Positions 8,614 to 16,865 of a stretch of DNA of 64,000 nt are shown in pieces. The stretch's first letter is position 1, and each line of letters begins with the position of its first letter. The notes under the pieces are model-generated. The model was given only the letters and a program-made list of their open reading frames with translations. It had not been told where the DNA came from and did not search any database. A program made the translations under genes and the position numbers. The DNA is taken from assembly GCF_001639065.2 (NCBI RefSeq), contig NZ_LQXO02000023.1:110427-174426 (forward strand), read 5' to 3'. The DNA comes from Vibrio barjaei (lineage in GTDB: Bacteria; Pseudomonadota; Gammaproteobacteria; Enterobacterales; Vibrionaceae).

Positions 8614-9864
8614 ATGAAATGGATTAATACCCGATCCCATAACACATGGTTAGATAACGAAACTGACCGCATTTTTGAGTTTGGCAGAAACTCTGTGGTA
8701 CCAAACGGTTTTGGTTGGATTGGTAACAACGGCAATGTGCGCGAAGAGATGGGCACACGTCTTTGGATAACTGCGCGCATGCTCCATTGTTATTCCTTGG
8801 CTGCACTCATGGGACGCCCTGGCGCCTATGACCTTGTCGAGCACGGTATTAAAGCTCTAGAAGGCCCGTTGAAAGATCAGGCTCACGGCGGTTGGTTTGC
8901 GACAATTGATAACGAAGGCGAAGGCATTGTTGATGAGTCAAAACAAGGCTACCAACATGCGTTTGTGCTCCTTGGCGCAGCGAGTGCAGTCACTACAGGT
9001 CACCCTCGTGCGCAAGCACTTCTAGAAGAAGCCATTGCCGTATATGAAAAGCACTTCTGGGTCGAAGATCGTCAAATGTGCTTCGAGTCTTGGGACAGAG
9101 AATGGACTGAAACCGAAGATTACCGCGGCGGTAATATGGCGATGCACTCTGTAGAGGCTTTCTTGATTGTTTACGATGTGACAAAAGATAAGAAGTGGTT
9201 GCAGCGCGCACTTAACATCACCGAGTTTATGATCAACAAAACAGCGAAAGGGTTAAGCTACCGCGTTAATGAACACTTTGATTCTGAGTGGAAACCTCTT
9301 CCTGATTACAATAAAGAAACACCAGCAAGTCATTTCAGAGCATATGGTGGTACACCAGGCCACTGGATCGAATGGGGACGTTTGATTTGTCACTTACGTG
9401 CAACCTTGCTAGAAATTGGCGAAGATTGTCCAGAATGGTTGTTAGAAGACGCTATTGGACTATTTGATGCTACGGTGCGTGACGCATGGCATGTGGACGG
9501 TGCGCCGGGCTTTGTTTATTCGGTAGATTGGGATGGCAAGCCAGTAGTTCGTGAGCGTATCCGCTGGGCTCCTGTAGAAGCGATTGGTACTGCCTATGCT
9601 TTATTTACAGTAACGGGTGATAAGAAGTACGAAGATTACTATCGTACATGGTGGGACTATTGCCGTACCTATTTGATTGATTATGAGGGATGTTCTTGGT
9701 GGCAAGAGCTGGACGTAAATAACCAAGCTGGTACTAGCAAGGTATGGGATGGTAAACAAGATATTTACCACTTAATGCATTGTTTGGTGATTCCTAGATT
9801 GCCACTGACTCCAGGGTTAGCACCTGCATTATCTCAAGGCTTGCTTGACCAAGATATGAGATAA
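8614..9864 (+). CDS. yihS: Sulfoquinovose isomerase (AGE family)
   Basis: A 416-residue N-acylglucosamine 2-epimerase-family alpha/alpha barrel. It interconverts sulfoquinovose and sulfofructose. It is close to E. coli YihS throughout (MKW-N-x-SHN-x-W start, [54 protein letters not shown]). The catalytic histidines expected from YihS (His248 and His383) map to His250 ([10 protein letters not shown]) and His386 (IYHLMHC). The gene starts after AACGAGGAAAC. A strong terminator follows, so the aldolase has its own promoter. Confidence 0.95.
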   Translation: MKWINTRSHNTWLDNETDRIFEFGRNSVVPNGFGWIGNNGNVREEMGTRLWITARMLHCYSLAALMGRPGAYDLVEHGIKALEGPLKDQAHGGWFATIDNEGEGIVDESKQGYQHAFVLLGAASAVTTGHPRAQALLEEAIAVYEKHFWVEDRQMCFESWDREWTETEDYRGGNMAMHSVEAFLIVYDVTKDKKWLQRALNITEFMINKTAKGLSYRVNEHFDSEWKPLPDYNKETPASHFRAYGGTPGHWIEWGRLICHLRATLLEIGEDCPEWLLEDAIGLFDATVRDAWHVDGAPGFVYSVDWDGKPVVRERIRWAPVEAIGTAYALFTVTGDKKYEDYYRTWWDYCRTYLIDYEGCSWWQELDVNNQAGTSKVWDGKQDIYHLMHCLVIPRLPLTPGLAPALSQGLLDQDMR

Positions 9865-9903
9865 AATCCTAATATCATTAGATATTAAATTTAAGTCTTT
9901 CCG

Positions 9904-9937
9904 AAAGATGACGGTGTAGTGCCGTCATCTTTTTTTT
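9904..9937 (+). terminator. Rho-independent terminator after yihS
   Basis: An 11-bp perfect stem (9904-9914 AAAGATGACGG with 9922-9932) and 7-base loop, running into eight or more T residues. Confidence 0.9.
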
Positions 9938-10110
9938 GTTTTTGACATTTTGGTAGAGAAAATCAAAAAACAACATAAAGATGTGCTCTATAGCTCATTT
10001 TTGTCCTTAATTGAGCATTTGTGTCATAAAGTGATACATAACTAACAGAAGTGGACGTTTTGTACTGGTAAATTACTACAGTAACGAACAAATACAGAGG
10101 AACACTCACA

Positions 10111-10971
10111 ATGCCTTATATGTCAGGTAAAACAATGATTCAAGAAGCGTGGAACAATGGCTATGCCATCGGCGCTTTTACTGCACACAACCTAGAAACA
10201 ATTAAAGCAGTGCTTCTTGCCGCTGAGAAAGAGCAATCACCAATCATGCTTCAAATCGGCCAAAAAGCGATTAATGAAATGGGTATGAAACCGTTACGCG
10301 ATGCTGTTGACTCTCTAATACAACATCACCAGATTTCAGTGCCAATCTGTATTCACCTTGATCATAGCCGCAAGTTCGAACAGTGCATGGAAGCAGCAAC
10401 CCGTGATTTCCAATCGCTGATGTTTGACGGTTCGGCACTTCCTTTCGAAGAGAACATCCGCATCACTAAAGCCGTCGTCGACGTAGCTAATGCACTTGGC
10501 TTAGGTGCTGAAGGTGAGATTGGCAAAATTGGTGGTACGGAAGATGACATCACTGTTGATGAGAAAGATGCAATGATCACCACGGTTGAAGAAGCTCTGG
10601 ACTTCTCTGAACGCACGGGTGTTGATTATTTGGCCGTTTCTATCGGTACCGCTCACGGTGTATATAAAACAACACCAGAACTGAAATTTGACCGTTTAAG
10701 CGAAATCAAAGAAGCAGTGAAAAAACCAATTGTACTTCATGGTGGCTCAGGTGTACCTGATGACCAAGTAGTCGAAGCTGTGAAACGTGGTGTAGCGAAG
10801 ATCAACGTTGATACTGAGTTACGCCAAGGCTTTATCAAAGGTGTTCAAGCTCACTGGAAACAGAATGAAAATGACTTCATTTTAGCGGATGTCATGAACA
10901 CAGGTATTGAATCAATGATGGAAGTTGTTCAACACAAAATCCGTCTATTTGGCTCAAACGGTAAAGCTTAA
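10111..10971 (+). CDS. Class II (zinc) aldolase, probable sulfofructose-1-phosphate aldolase
   Basis: A 286-residue class II fructose-bisphosphate/tagatose-bisphosphate aldolase. The HLDH motif at 82-85 gives the catalytic Asp84 and a metal-site histidine. Glu134 (GAEGEIGKIGG), His182 (IGTAHG) and His210 (VLHGGSG) supply the rest of the metal and phosphate site, and KINVDTELRQ follows. The expected reaction is cleavage of sulfofructose-1-phosphate to DHAP and sulfolactaldehyde. E. coli uses the unrelated class I enzyme YihT for this step, and no yihT is present, so this is a non-homologous replacement. Variants of sulfoglycolysis with class II aldolases have been described in other bacteria. 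It has its own promoter region of about 170 bases. Confidence 0.85.
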   Translation: MPYMSGKTMIQEAWNNGYAIGAFTAHNLETIKAVLLAAEKEQSPIMLQIGQKAINEMGMKPLRDAVDSLIQHHQISVPICIHLDHSRKFEQCMEAATRDFQSLMFDGSALPFEENIRITKAVVDVANALGLGAEGEIGKIGGTEDDITVDEKDAMITTVEEALDFSERTGVDYLAVSIGTAHGVYKTTPELKFDRLSEIKEAVKKPIVLHGGSGVPDDQVVEAVKRGVAKINVDTELRQGFIKGVQAHWKQNENDFILADVMNTGIESMMEVVQHKIRLFGSNGKA

Positions 10972-10980
10972 AACGACCAA

Positions 10981-11102
10981 ATGTCCATAATGTGACATTA
11001 ACCCTACAAAAAACGACATATTGTTGCTCAGTGTGAAAACACTCACGGTTAAAAATTACTAACTGGGTTATCAATATAAATAGAGTGGACAATATGTCGT
11101 TT
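10981..11102. promoter_or_regulatory. TRAP operon control region with long-range inverted repeat
   Basis: A perfect 14-bp inverted repeat (11011-11024 AAACGACATATTGT and 11089-11102) is separated by 64 bases just before dctQ. A smaller dyad ATGTC-N8-GACAT lies at 10981-10998. The arms share the GACATA core seen at the yihV/yihU operator and before the 49-residue protein. Two distant half-sites suit a DNA-looping repressor, probably YihW. Confidence 0.6.
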
Positions 11103-11137
11103 AAATAACAAAAATTATTATTTTTTATGGTGGTTCT

Positions 11138-11677
11138 ATGCTTAAAGCAATGGAAAACGCTTTAAATACGATTAATGCGCCAATAGCGCGCTGGACAGCA
11201 AATATAGCAGGTTTCTTCTTGTTAGTGATGACTGTCATCGTATTGATTCAAGTAGCCTTTCGCTACATTTTAAACACTCCTTTGGGGTGGACAGATGAAT
11301 CATCTCGTTTCTTGATGATCTACATGACTTACCTGTGCCTACCAATCATCTACCTGGATGAGCGTAATATCGCGATGACATTCGTCACCGACAAATTAAA
11401 AGGGACGCGTATCTTCGAACTCTTGATGGTATTTGGCCACGTCGCTAGCTTGATCTTGTTTGCGGTCTGGATTTACTTCGGTTACGCATTTTACAAAACA
11501 GGGTCGGTAATGGCGGACAGTCTTCCTATTCCAATGTTTGTCGTGTATGCGATTCCACCGATTATGCTGGCGATTTCGTGTCTATTTGCTCTCCAAAAGT
11601 TACTTGGCGCATTACACAACCTGATTCATTTCGATCCTGCTGAACATAATTCATCAGCAGTAGAAGCGGCCGAGTAG
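11138..11677 (+). CDS. TRAP transporter small permease (DctQ type)
   Basis: A 179-residue membrane protein with four predicted helices (AGFFLLVMTVIVLIQVAFRYIL; FLMIYMTYLCLPIIYL; LLMVFGHVASLILFAVWIYFGYAF; FVVYAIPPIMLAISCLFALQKL) and the DctQ hallmark QVAFRYILNTPLGWTDESSRFLM. It is the first gene of a Q-M-P operon, with a 10-base gap to the large permease. It lies between the aldolase and yihQ, so it presumably helps import sulfoquinovose or its glycosides (such as sulfoquinovosyl glycerol) using an ion gradient. E. coli uses the MFS-type YihO instead. Confidence 0.85.
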   Translation: MLKAMENALNTINAPIARWTANIAGFFLLVMTVIVLIQVAFRYILNTPLGWTDESSRFLMIYMTYLCLPIIYLDERNIAMTFVTDKLKGTRIFELLMVFGHVASLILFAVWIYFGYAFYKTGSVMADSLPIPMFVVYAIPPIMLAISCLFALQKLLGALHNLIHFDPAEHNSSAVEAAE

Positions 11678-11687
11678 AGGTAACGTT

Positions 11688-12977
11688 ATGGTTTCCCCAA
11701 TTTTCCTAGTTTATTTTCTAGCATTCCTATTAATGGGTGTGCCTGTGCTGATGGCATTAGGTTTGTCGCCAATCATCACATTTATTCAAAATGACCAAGT
11801 ACTGTTCATCAACATGCTTTATCAACGCTTGTACTCTGGTCTTGATAACTTTCTTCTACTAGCGCTGCCATTCTTTATGTTGGCGGGTGAGTGTATGTCG
11901 AGCGGCGGTATCACGCCACGTATTATCTCTTTCGCTCAAACTCGAGTTCAGCACCTACGCGGTGGCTTAGGACACGTAGTTATTCTTGCATCCACACTGT
12001 TTGGTGCACTAACCGGCTCGGCAGTGGCTGCGACATCGGCGATCGGCAACATGCTGATTCCAGAAATGTCTAAATATAAGTATGACAAGAGCTATTCGGC
12101 GGCGTTAACGGCGGCTGCGACGGTGCTTGGTAATATCATTCCACCATCTGGTCTGATGCTGTTGTATGCATTCGTAATGAACACTTCTGTCGCTGCTATG
12201 TTTATTGCTGGTATTGTCCCAGGCATCATCTTCTGCGTCGGCTTGATGCTGGTAAACCGAATGCAAATTCGTAAGTATCCTGAAGTACAAACTCTGCCGC
12301 GTGCTACTAAGCTAGAGCGTAGTCAAAGTTTGAAACTGGCGATTCTGCCGTTGTTGACACCAGTCATCATTCTCGGTGGTATCTATGGCGGTATCTTTAC
12401 ACCAACTGAAGCGGCAGCAGTAGCAGTAGCTTATGCCATCTTCCTGTCGGTTTATGTCATCAAAGTGACTAACATCAAAGCTACCTATGCGTTGTTTGCA
12501 AAAGTAGCGGTGAACGCAGCAGCCGTACTTATCATTGTTGCAGCGGCAAGTGGCTTTGCGTCAGCGATCAGTTTCTCAGGTATTTCGAATACGGTTACAG
12601 AGTTCTTTAATAGCATTACTCGTGACCCTCTGATGCTGTTCTTCATCATCAACATCTTCCTATTCATCGTAGGCATGTTCTTAGATGCTGGTCCAGCAAT
12701 CCTAATCTTCGGTCCTATTATTGCGCCAATCATGATCAATGCGGGTGTCGACCCAGTGCACTTTGGTGTGGTGATGTGTGTCAACCTATCTATTGGTCTT
12801 GCGACACCACCTATGGGACTGGTTTTATTCGTTGCTTCGGGCGTATCCGGACAACCCCTACAGAAAATTTCGAAGGCGATCATTCCATTCTTGATTGTAG
12901 AGTTCTTGATCATCTTCCTCATCTCATTCTTCCCGGAATTAGTGATAGGCCTACCTAAGCTGTTGGGCGTGATGTAG
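11688..12977 (+). CDS. TRAP transporter large permease (DctM type)
   Basis: A 429-residue protein with about 12 membrane helices. DctM signatures are present (LALPFFMLAGECMSSGGIT; LFGALTGSAVAATSAIGNMLIPEM; IIPPSGLMLLYAF; GGIFTPTEAAAVAVAYA; GLATPPMGLVLFVASGVSG). It forms the transport unit with the small permease and the binding protein. The ribosome site GAGGTAAC precedes the ATG. Substrate assignment rests on its location inside the yih cluster. Confidence 0.9.
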   Translation: MVSPIFLVYFLAFLLMGVPVLMALGLSPIITFIQNDQVLFINMLYQRLYSGLDNFLLLALPFFMLAGECMSSGGITPRIISFAQTRVQHLRGGLGHVVILASTLFGALTGSAVAATSAIGNMLIPEMSKYKYDKSYSAALTAAATVLGNIIPPSGLMLLYAFVMNTSVAAMFIAGIVPGIIFCVGLMLVNRMQIRKYPEVQTLPRATKLERSQSLKLAILPLLTPVIILGGIYGGIFTPTEAAAVAVAYAIFLSVYVIKVTNIKATYALFAKVAVNAAAVLIIVAAASGFASAISFSGISNTVTEFFNSITRDPLMLFFIINIFLFIVGMFLDAGPAILIFGPIIAPIMINAGVDPVHFGVVMCVNLSIGLATPPMGLVLFVASGVSGQPLQKISKAIIPFLIVEFLIIFLISFFPELVIGLPKLLGVM

Positions 12978-13033
12978 AGCTGATTCAAAAGAATACGTGA
13001 AACAAAAATTTATAAAGATAAAAGGAACATAGA

Positions 13034-14083
13034 ATGAAAAAAACACTACTAGCCGTCGCTGCCACAGCCATGCTTGCTTCTGGCGCCGCTTATTCAGCAG
13101 ACTATAAACTGACGGTTCCACACGTGTCTAACCTAGATAGTTATAACCATCAATCGCTACTGGTTTTCAAAAACTTTGTAGAGTCTCGTTCTAACGGTGC
13201 GATTGAAGTAGACATCTATCCATCAGGTCAGCTATGTGGTACGGCGAAAGAGTGTATTGCTGGAGTTCAAGCAGGAATGTTTGATTATTTCCAAACGACA
13301 ATTCCTGAGTTAGCGAACTTCTGGCAGCCTGTTGGCGCATTCGACTTACCTTACATGCTTCCAAATGACCGTGTTGCTGAGTGTGTATACGACAACGAAG
13401 AGTTCATTGGGGATGTACGTGGTGAGCTTCTTAAGAAAGCGCCTAACGTTCGTCTAATGATGGTATCGAACTCTGGTGGTTGGCGTAACATTGCTACGAC
13501 TAAGAAGCAGGTGAAAACTCCTGACGACGTGAAAGGTTTGAAGTTACGTACTGTACCTGCACGTATTCAACAAGAGCTTGTTAAAGAGCTAGGCGGTTCA
13601 CCAACACCTATTGCATGGCCTGAAGTGTATACCGCTCTATCAACGGGTGTGGTAGATGGTACTAAGAACGGCATCGTTGATATCGTTCAAAACAAGTTCC
13701 ACGAAAGCTTGGACTACATCATCCTTGACGGTCACGCGTACATGGGCGGAGCTTGGGTGTTCAACGACATGAAATTCAAGTCTATGCCTGATGAGTTGAA
13801 AGCAGTGCTCATTGACGGTGTTGCAGCGCAAAACCAATACCTACGTGCTTATCCGAAGCACAAAGAGTTTGAAGCTTACGAAGAGTTCCGCAAAGCGAAA
13901 GGGACTATCTATAACCCATCTGTAGAGGAACGTGCTGAGTTCCAAAAAGTGGCTGGTCCAGTGAAAGATTACTTCCTAAGTACTGCTGGTAAAGAAGGTG
14001 AGCAATGGCTACAGCGTTTTGAAAATGAGATCAAAACGTGTGAAGCGAAGATTGATGCTGAATACAAAGTTCAGTTCAAGTAA
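13034..14083 (+). CDS. TRAP transporter substrate-binding protein (DctP type)
   Basis: A 349-residue periplasmic binding protein with a signal peptide (MKKTLLAVAATAMLASGAAYSA). The DctP pattern GLKLRTVPARIQQELVKELG followed by PTPIAWPEVYTALSTGVVDG contains the conserved carboxylate-binding arginine of the family; here a sulfonate is a plausible anion. The AKECIAGVQAGMFDYFQTTIPELANF segment is also typical. It completes the Q-M-P operon and is followed by a hairpin and then yihQ. The ligand is predicted from context to be sulfoquinovose or a sulfoquinovoside. Confidence 0.88.
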   Translation: MKKTLLAVAATAMLASGAAYSADYKLTVPHVSNLDSYNHQSLLVFKNFVESRSNGAIEVDIYPSGQLCGTAKECIAGVQAGMFDYFQTTIPELANFWQPVGAFDLPYMLPNDRVAECVYDNEEFIGDVRGELLKKAPNVRLMMVSNSGGWRNIATTKKQVKTPDDVKGLKLRTVPARIQQELVKELGGSPTPIAWPEVYTALSTGVVDGTKNGIVDIVQNKFHESLDYIILDGHAYMGGAWVFNDMKFKSMPDELKAVLIDGVAAQNQYLRAYPKHKEFEAYEEFRKAKGTIYNPSVEERAEFQKVAGPVKDYFLSTAGKEGEQWLQRFENEIKTCEAKIDAEYKVQFK

Positions 14084-14111
14084 TACGCCAGCTTTTGATT
14101 AACGATAGTAG

Positions 14112-14141
14112 GGCGCTAGGGCACAGACTTTAGCGCCTTCT
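14112..14141 (+). terminator. Hairpin after the TRAP operon
   Basis: A 7-bp stem GGCGCTA (14112-14118) with TAGCGCC (14131-14137), followed by TTCTT. It is a weak terminator, or an attenuator in front of yihQ, which starts 50 bases later without an obvious strong promoter. Confidence 0.5.
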
Positions 14142-14189
14142 TCAAATGATTTTTCGATTCAGATTTCTGAATTCTTTAGGGTTAATAAG

Positions 14190-16208
14190 ATGAACTTAGT
14201 CGTTACAGAGCAAGGCTTTACCTTGCAACATAAAGGCCGCACGGTTGTCGAGCATAGCGTGTCTAAGCCTGCTCTTTATTTGGGTATTGGTGAAGGCAAC
14301 TTCGACATGTATCGCGGTAATTTTGATATCACGGATTATGTGACTGAGCGCCTGCCATTGCGTCAATTCAAAGTGGATAGTTTCACTCGTGAAGGCCAAG
14401 ATTTTCATACCATCGGTTTCTATTTTGATGGTAAAGAAGTCATTAAAATAATTGTTGGTGAGACAGCTGAGTCTCGCTTAAAAGCGGAGTTTGAGGCGAT
14501 TGATAAGAGCTTCAACCGTTTCTGGATGCGCGTCGCAGCAACTGAAGAAGAACGTGTTTTCGGCTGTGGTGAGCAGCTAACGTATCTAAATTTACGTGGT
14601 AAAAATTTCCCGCTTTGGTCATCAGAACCAGGCGTTGGCCGCAACAAGAACACTTACGTGACATGGCAAGCGGACGTGCTTGATAAAGCTGGCGGCGATT
14701 ACTACAACACTAACTACCCGCAACCAACCTTCGTTTCAGACAAAAAGTATTTCTGCCATTTAGAGACTACGGCTTACGCAGATTTTGATTTTACCAATTC
14801 AGAATTCCATGAGCTGCAAGCTTGGGATATCCCACAATACATTCTGTTTGATGCAGAAGACAGCTACCCAGAACTCATGACCAATATCACCGGTGTCTTT
14901 GGTCGTCAGCCAGAAATGCCAGACTGGGTGCATGACGGTGTGATATTAGGTATTCAAGGCGGTACTGAAATTACCATCGAGAAGGTGGAAGCTGCTAAGA
15001 AAGCCGGAATTCAGGTAGCGGGTGCCTGGTGCCAAGATTGGCAAGGTATCAAGATGACGTCGTTTGGTAAACGACTTCAATGGGATTGGCAGTGGAACAA
15101 AGACCTATACCCAGAGCTAGATACTAAGATTCATGAACTGAAACAGCAGGGCGTACGTTTCTTGGGTTACATCAACCCATATGTGCTTGAAGATTTTCCT
15201 CTGTATGACGAAGCGCAACAAAAGGGCTACCTAGCAACGAAGGAAGATGGCTCTAAATATGTTGTCGACTTTGGCGAGTTTTATTGTGGCGTCGTTGACT
15301 TTACGAACCCAGAAGCTTGTGAATGGTATAAGGGTGTCATCAAAAACAACATGATTGATTTCGGTCTTGACGGTTGGATGGGTGACTTTGGCGAATACCT
15401 CCCTACAGATTGCTCTCTAAGCAACGGTGTAAGTGCGGAAATCGAACACAACAAGTGGCCTTATCGTTGGGCGAAAGTGCAGCATGAAGCGATTGAAGAA
15501 GCGGGTAAAACCGATGATATTTTGTTCTTTATGCGCGCTGGTGGTACCGGCATTCAAGGATATTGTCACACCTTATGGGGTGGCGACCAGTCGGTCGATT
15601 GGTGTCTTGATGATGGTCTGGCTTCTGTTATTCCAGCGGCTCTGTCTTCAGGCTTAATGGGTAACGGTATTCACCATAGCGACATCGGTGGTTACACTAC
15701 ATTGCATGGCATGAAGCGTACTAAAGAGTTATTCCAACGCTGGGCAGAAATGGCTGCATTTACGCCAATTATGCGCAGTCATGAGGGTAACCGTCCCGGT
15801 GATAACCACCAATATGACTCTGATGCGGAAACCATGAGTCATTTGGCTAAGATGACTAATATATTTGTCCACCTTAAGCCATACATTAAAGATGCAGTTG
15901 CACTTAATGCTAGGGAAGGTATGCCGGTTCAACGTCCATTATTCATGCATTATGAGTCTGACGACGAATCCTACGACATTAAATATCAGTACTTATTCGG
16001 CCGCGATATCCTAGTTGCACCAGTATACAACCAAGGCGAAACCGTAAAACGTGTCTATCTCCCTAAAGACAAGTGGATTCATGCTTGGACTGGTGAGGTA
16101 TTTGACGGTGGATGGATAGATGTGGAGGCGCCAATTGGAAAACCTGCGGTATTCTACCGCGAAGCATCTAGTTATCGTACTTTGTTAGATGGCATTAAAA
16201 ACGCGTAA
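14190..16208 (+). CDS. yihQ: Sulfoquinovosidase (GH31)
   Basis: A 672-residue GH31 enzyme that hydrolyses alpha-sulfoquinovosides, such as sulfoquinovosyl glycerol, to sulfoquinovose. The nucleophile is Asp399 (GWMGDFGEY) and the acid/base Asp466 (LWGGDQSVDW). From memory of E. coli YihQ, the sulfonate-recognition set is Gln262, Gln288, Arg301, Trp304 and Tyr508. Gln256, Gln282, Arg295, Trp298 and Tyr502 lie here at a constant shift of six, which separates it from ordinary alpha-glucosidases. There is no signal peptide, so glycosides are cleaved in the cytoplasm after TRAP uptake. It is followed by a strong terminator. Confidence 0.95.
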   Translation: MNLVVTEQGFTLQHKGRTVVEHSVSKPALYLGIGEGNFDMYRGNFDITDYVTERLPLRQFKVDSFTREGQDFHTIGFYFDGKEVIKIIVGETAESRLKAEFEAIDKSFNRFWMRVAATEEERVFGCGEQLTYLNLRGKNFPLWSSEPGVGRNKNTYVTWQADVLDKAGGDYYNTNYPQPTFVSDKKYFCHLETTAYADFDFTNSEFHELQAWDIPQYILFDAEDSYPELMTNITGVFGRQPEMPDWVHDGVILGIQGGTEITIEKVEAAKKAGIQVAGAWCQDWQGIKMTSFGKRLQWDWQWNKDLYPELDTKIHELKQQGVRFLGYINPYVLEDFPLYDEAQQKGYLATKEDGSKYVVDFGEFYCGVVDFTNPEACEWYKGVIKNNMIDFGLDGWMGDFGEYLPTDCSLSNGVSAEIEHNKWPYRWAKVQHEAIEEAGKTDDILFFMRAGGTGIQGYCHTLWGGDQSVDWCLDDGLASVIPAALSSGLMGNGIHHSDIGGYTTLHGMKRTKELFQRWAEMAAFTPIMRSHEGNRPGDNHQYDSDAETMSHLAKMTNIFVHLKPYIKDAVALNAREGMPVQRPLFMHYESDDESYDIKYQYLFGRDILVAPVYNQGETVKRVYLPKDKWIHAWTGEVFDGGWIDVEAPIGKPAVFYREASSYRTLLDGIKNA

Positions 16209-16232
16209 ATTCAGATAGTTATAGAACTAGTT

Positions 16233-16265
16233 AAAGCCCTGTGTTAGCACAGGGCTTTTTGTTTT
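16233..16265 (+). terminator. Rho-independent terminator after yihQ
   Basis: An 11-bp perfect stem (16233-16243 AAAGCCCTGTG with 16248-16258), TTAG loop, and a T-rich tail. Confidence 0.9.
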
Positions 16266-16273
16266 GTTGTTTT

Positions 16274-16347
16274 CGACATAAATGGACAAATAATTACAAA
16301 TTGATATTGACGTGGTTCACAAAAGAGCGCAAAATTGCGACATAAAT
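16274..16347 (+). promoter_or_regulatory. Direct repeats resembling the sulfoquinovose operator
   Basis: CGACATAAAT occurs at 16274-16283 and again at 16338-16347, 64 bases apart, upstream of the 49-residue protein. The core matches GACATAA in the yihV/yihU operator. Binding by YihW is inferred. Confidence 0.5.
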
Positions 16348-16394
16348 CACAAGGTGGGCTGGGTTGCAGTTCGCTGCTTCTAAAAGGAAAACAC

Positions 16395-16544
16395 ATGAAC
16401 AACACAGCAACTATTGCTCTTGAACAACCGGTTGAGCTTATTGATTCAAAATCTAAAGTCATACTTCGTGAAGCGTTATCTTTAACAAAAATGGCTGCAT
16501 CCATTGCGGTACCTCTTTTGCTACTTTCTCTTGCTTGGATCTAA
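16395..16544 (+). CDS. Small 49-residue membrane protein next to yihQ
   Basis: It starts at ATG 16395 with AAAGGA 7 bases upstream; a longer in-frame start at 16335 would run through an operator repeat and is less likely. The N-terminal 30 residues are polar and acidic/basic (NNTATIALEQPVELIDSKSK). The C-terminus is one hydrophobic helix (MAASIAVPLLLLSLAWI) ending at the stop. It resembles single-pass small membrane proteins that attach to transporters. I know no homologue. Its promoter carries the same repeats as the yih cluster, so it may belong to that regulon. The coding call rests on ribosome site, composition and position. Confidence 0.5.
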   Translation: MNNTATIALEQPVELIDSKSKVILREALSLTKMAASIAVPLLLLSLAWI

Positions 16545-16865
16545 TACGATTCGTTATGCACACATGGAAGTGCATTACTAACCTTATCCTCTAACTTTCT
16601 CAACATCTCCCAATACTTTTCTACAGATTAGCCTATTGCCGATCAGGCAAGGCCTAATACTAAAGAGTCAATTTTCAGTTAATTCTAACCAATTCTGACT
16701 AAGATCAGTGTTATTCGAATTAGTCATTAATGTCCATTCGTGTTGTGAATGCGATCACTCTCATTAATAGCGCAAGTCAGTAAAATACAGGGTCTGCACG
16801 ATGTAGTCAGCCTACTCGTCAATTCGTATCCGTTTCGCTCAAAAGCGAACAAATCTGGTTTATCA
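16545..16865. other. Intergenic region before dhaR
   Basis: About 320 bases without a convincing gene if dhaR starts at 16866. It contains a small dyad (TGCAC...GTGCA near 16557-16574) and two tandem AATTCTRACY-like elements near 16680-16698. I see no clear -35/-10 pair and no ribosome site for dhaR. Confidence 0.3.

Noticed and set aside
14190..16208. Generic alpha-glucosidase
   Set aside because: All five sulfonate-recognition residues of sulfoquinovosidase are present at a constant offset, and the neighbours are sulfoglycolysis genes.
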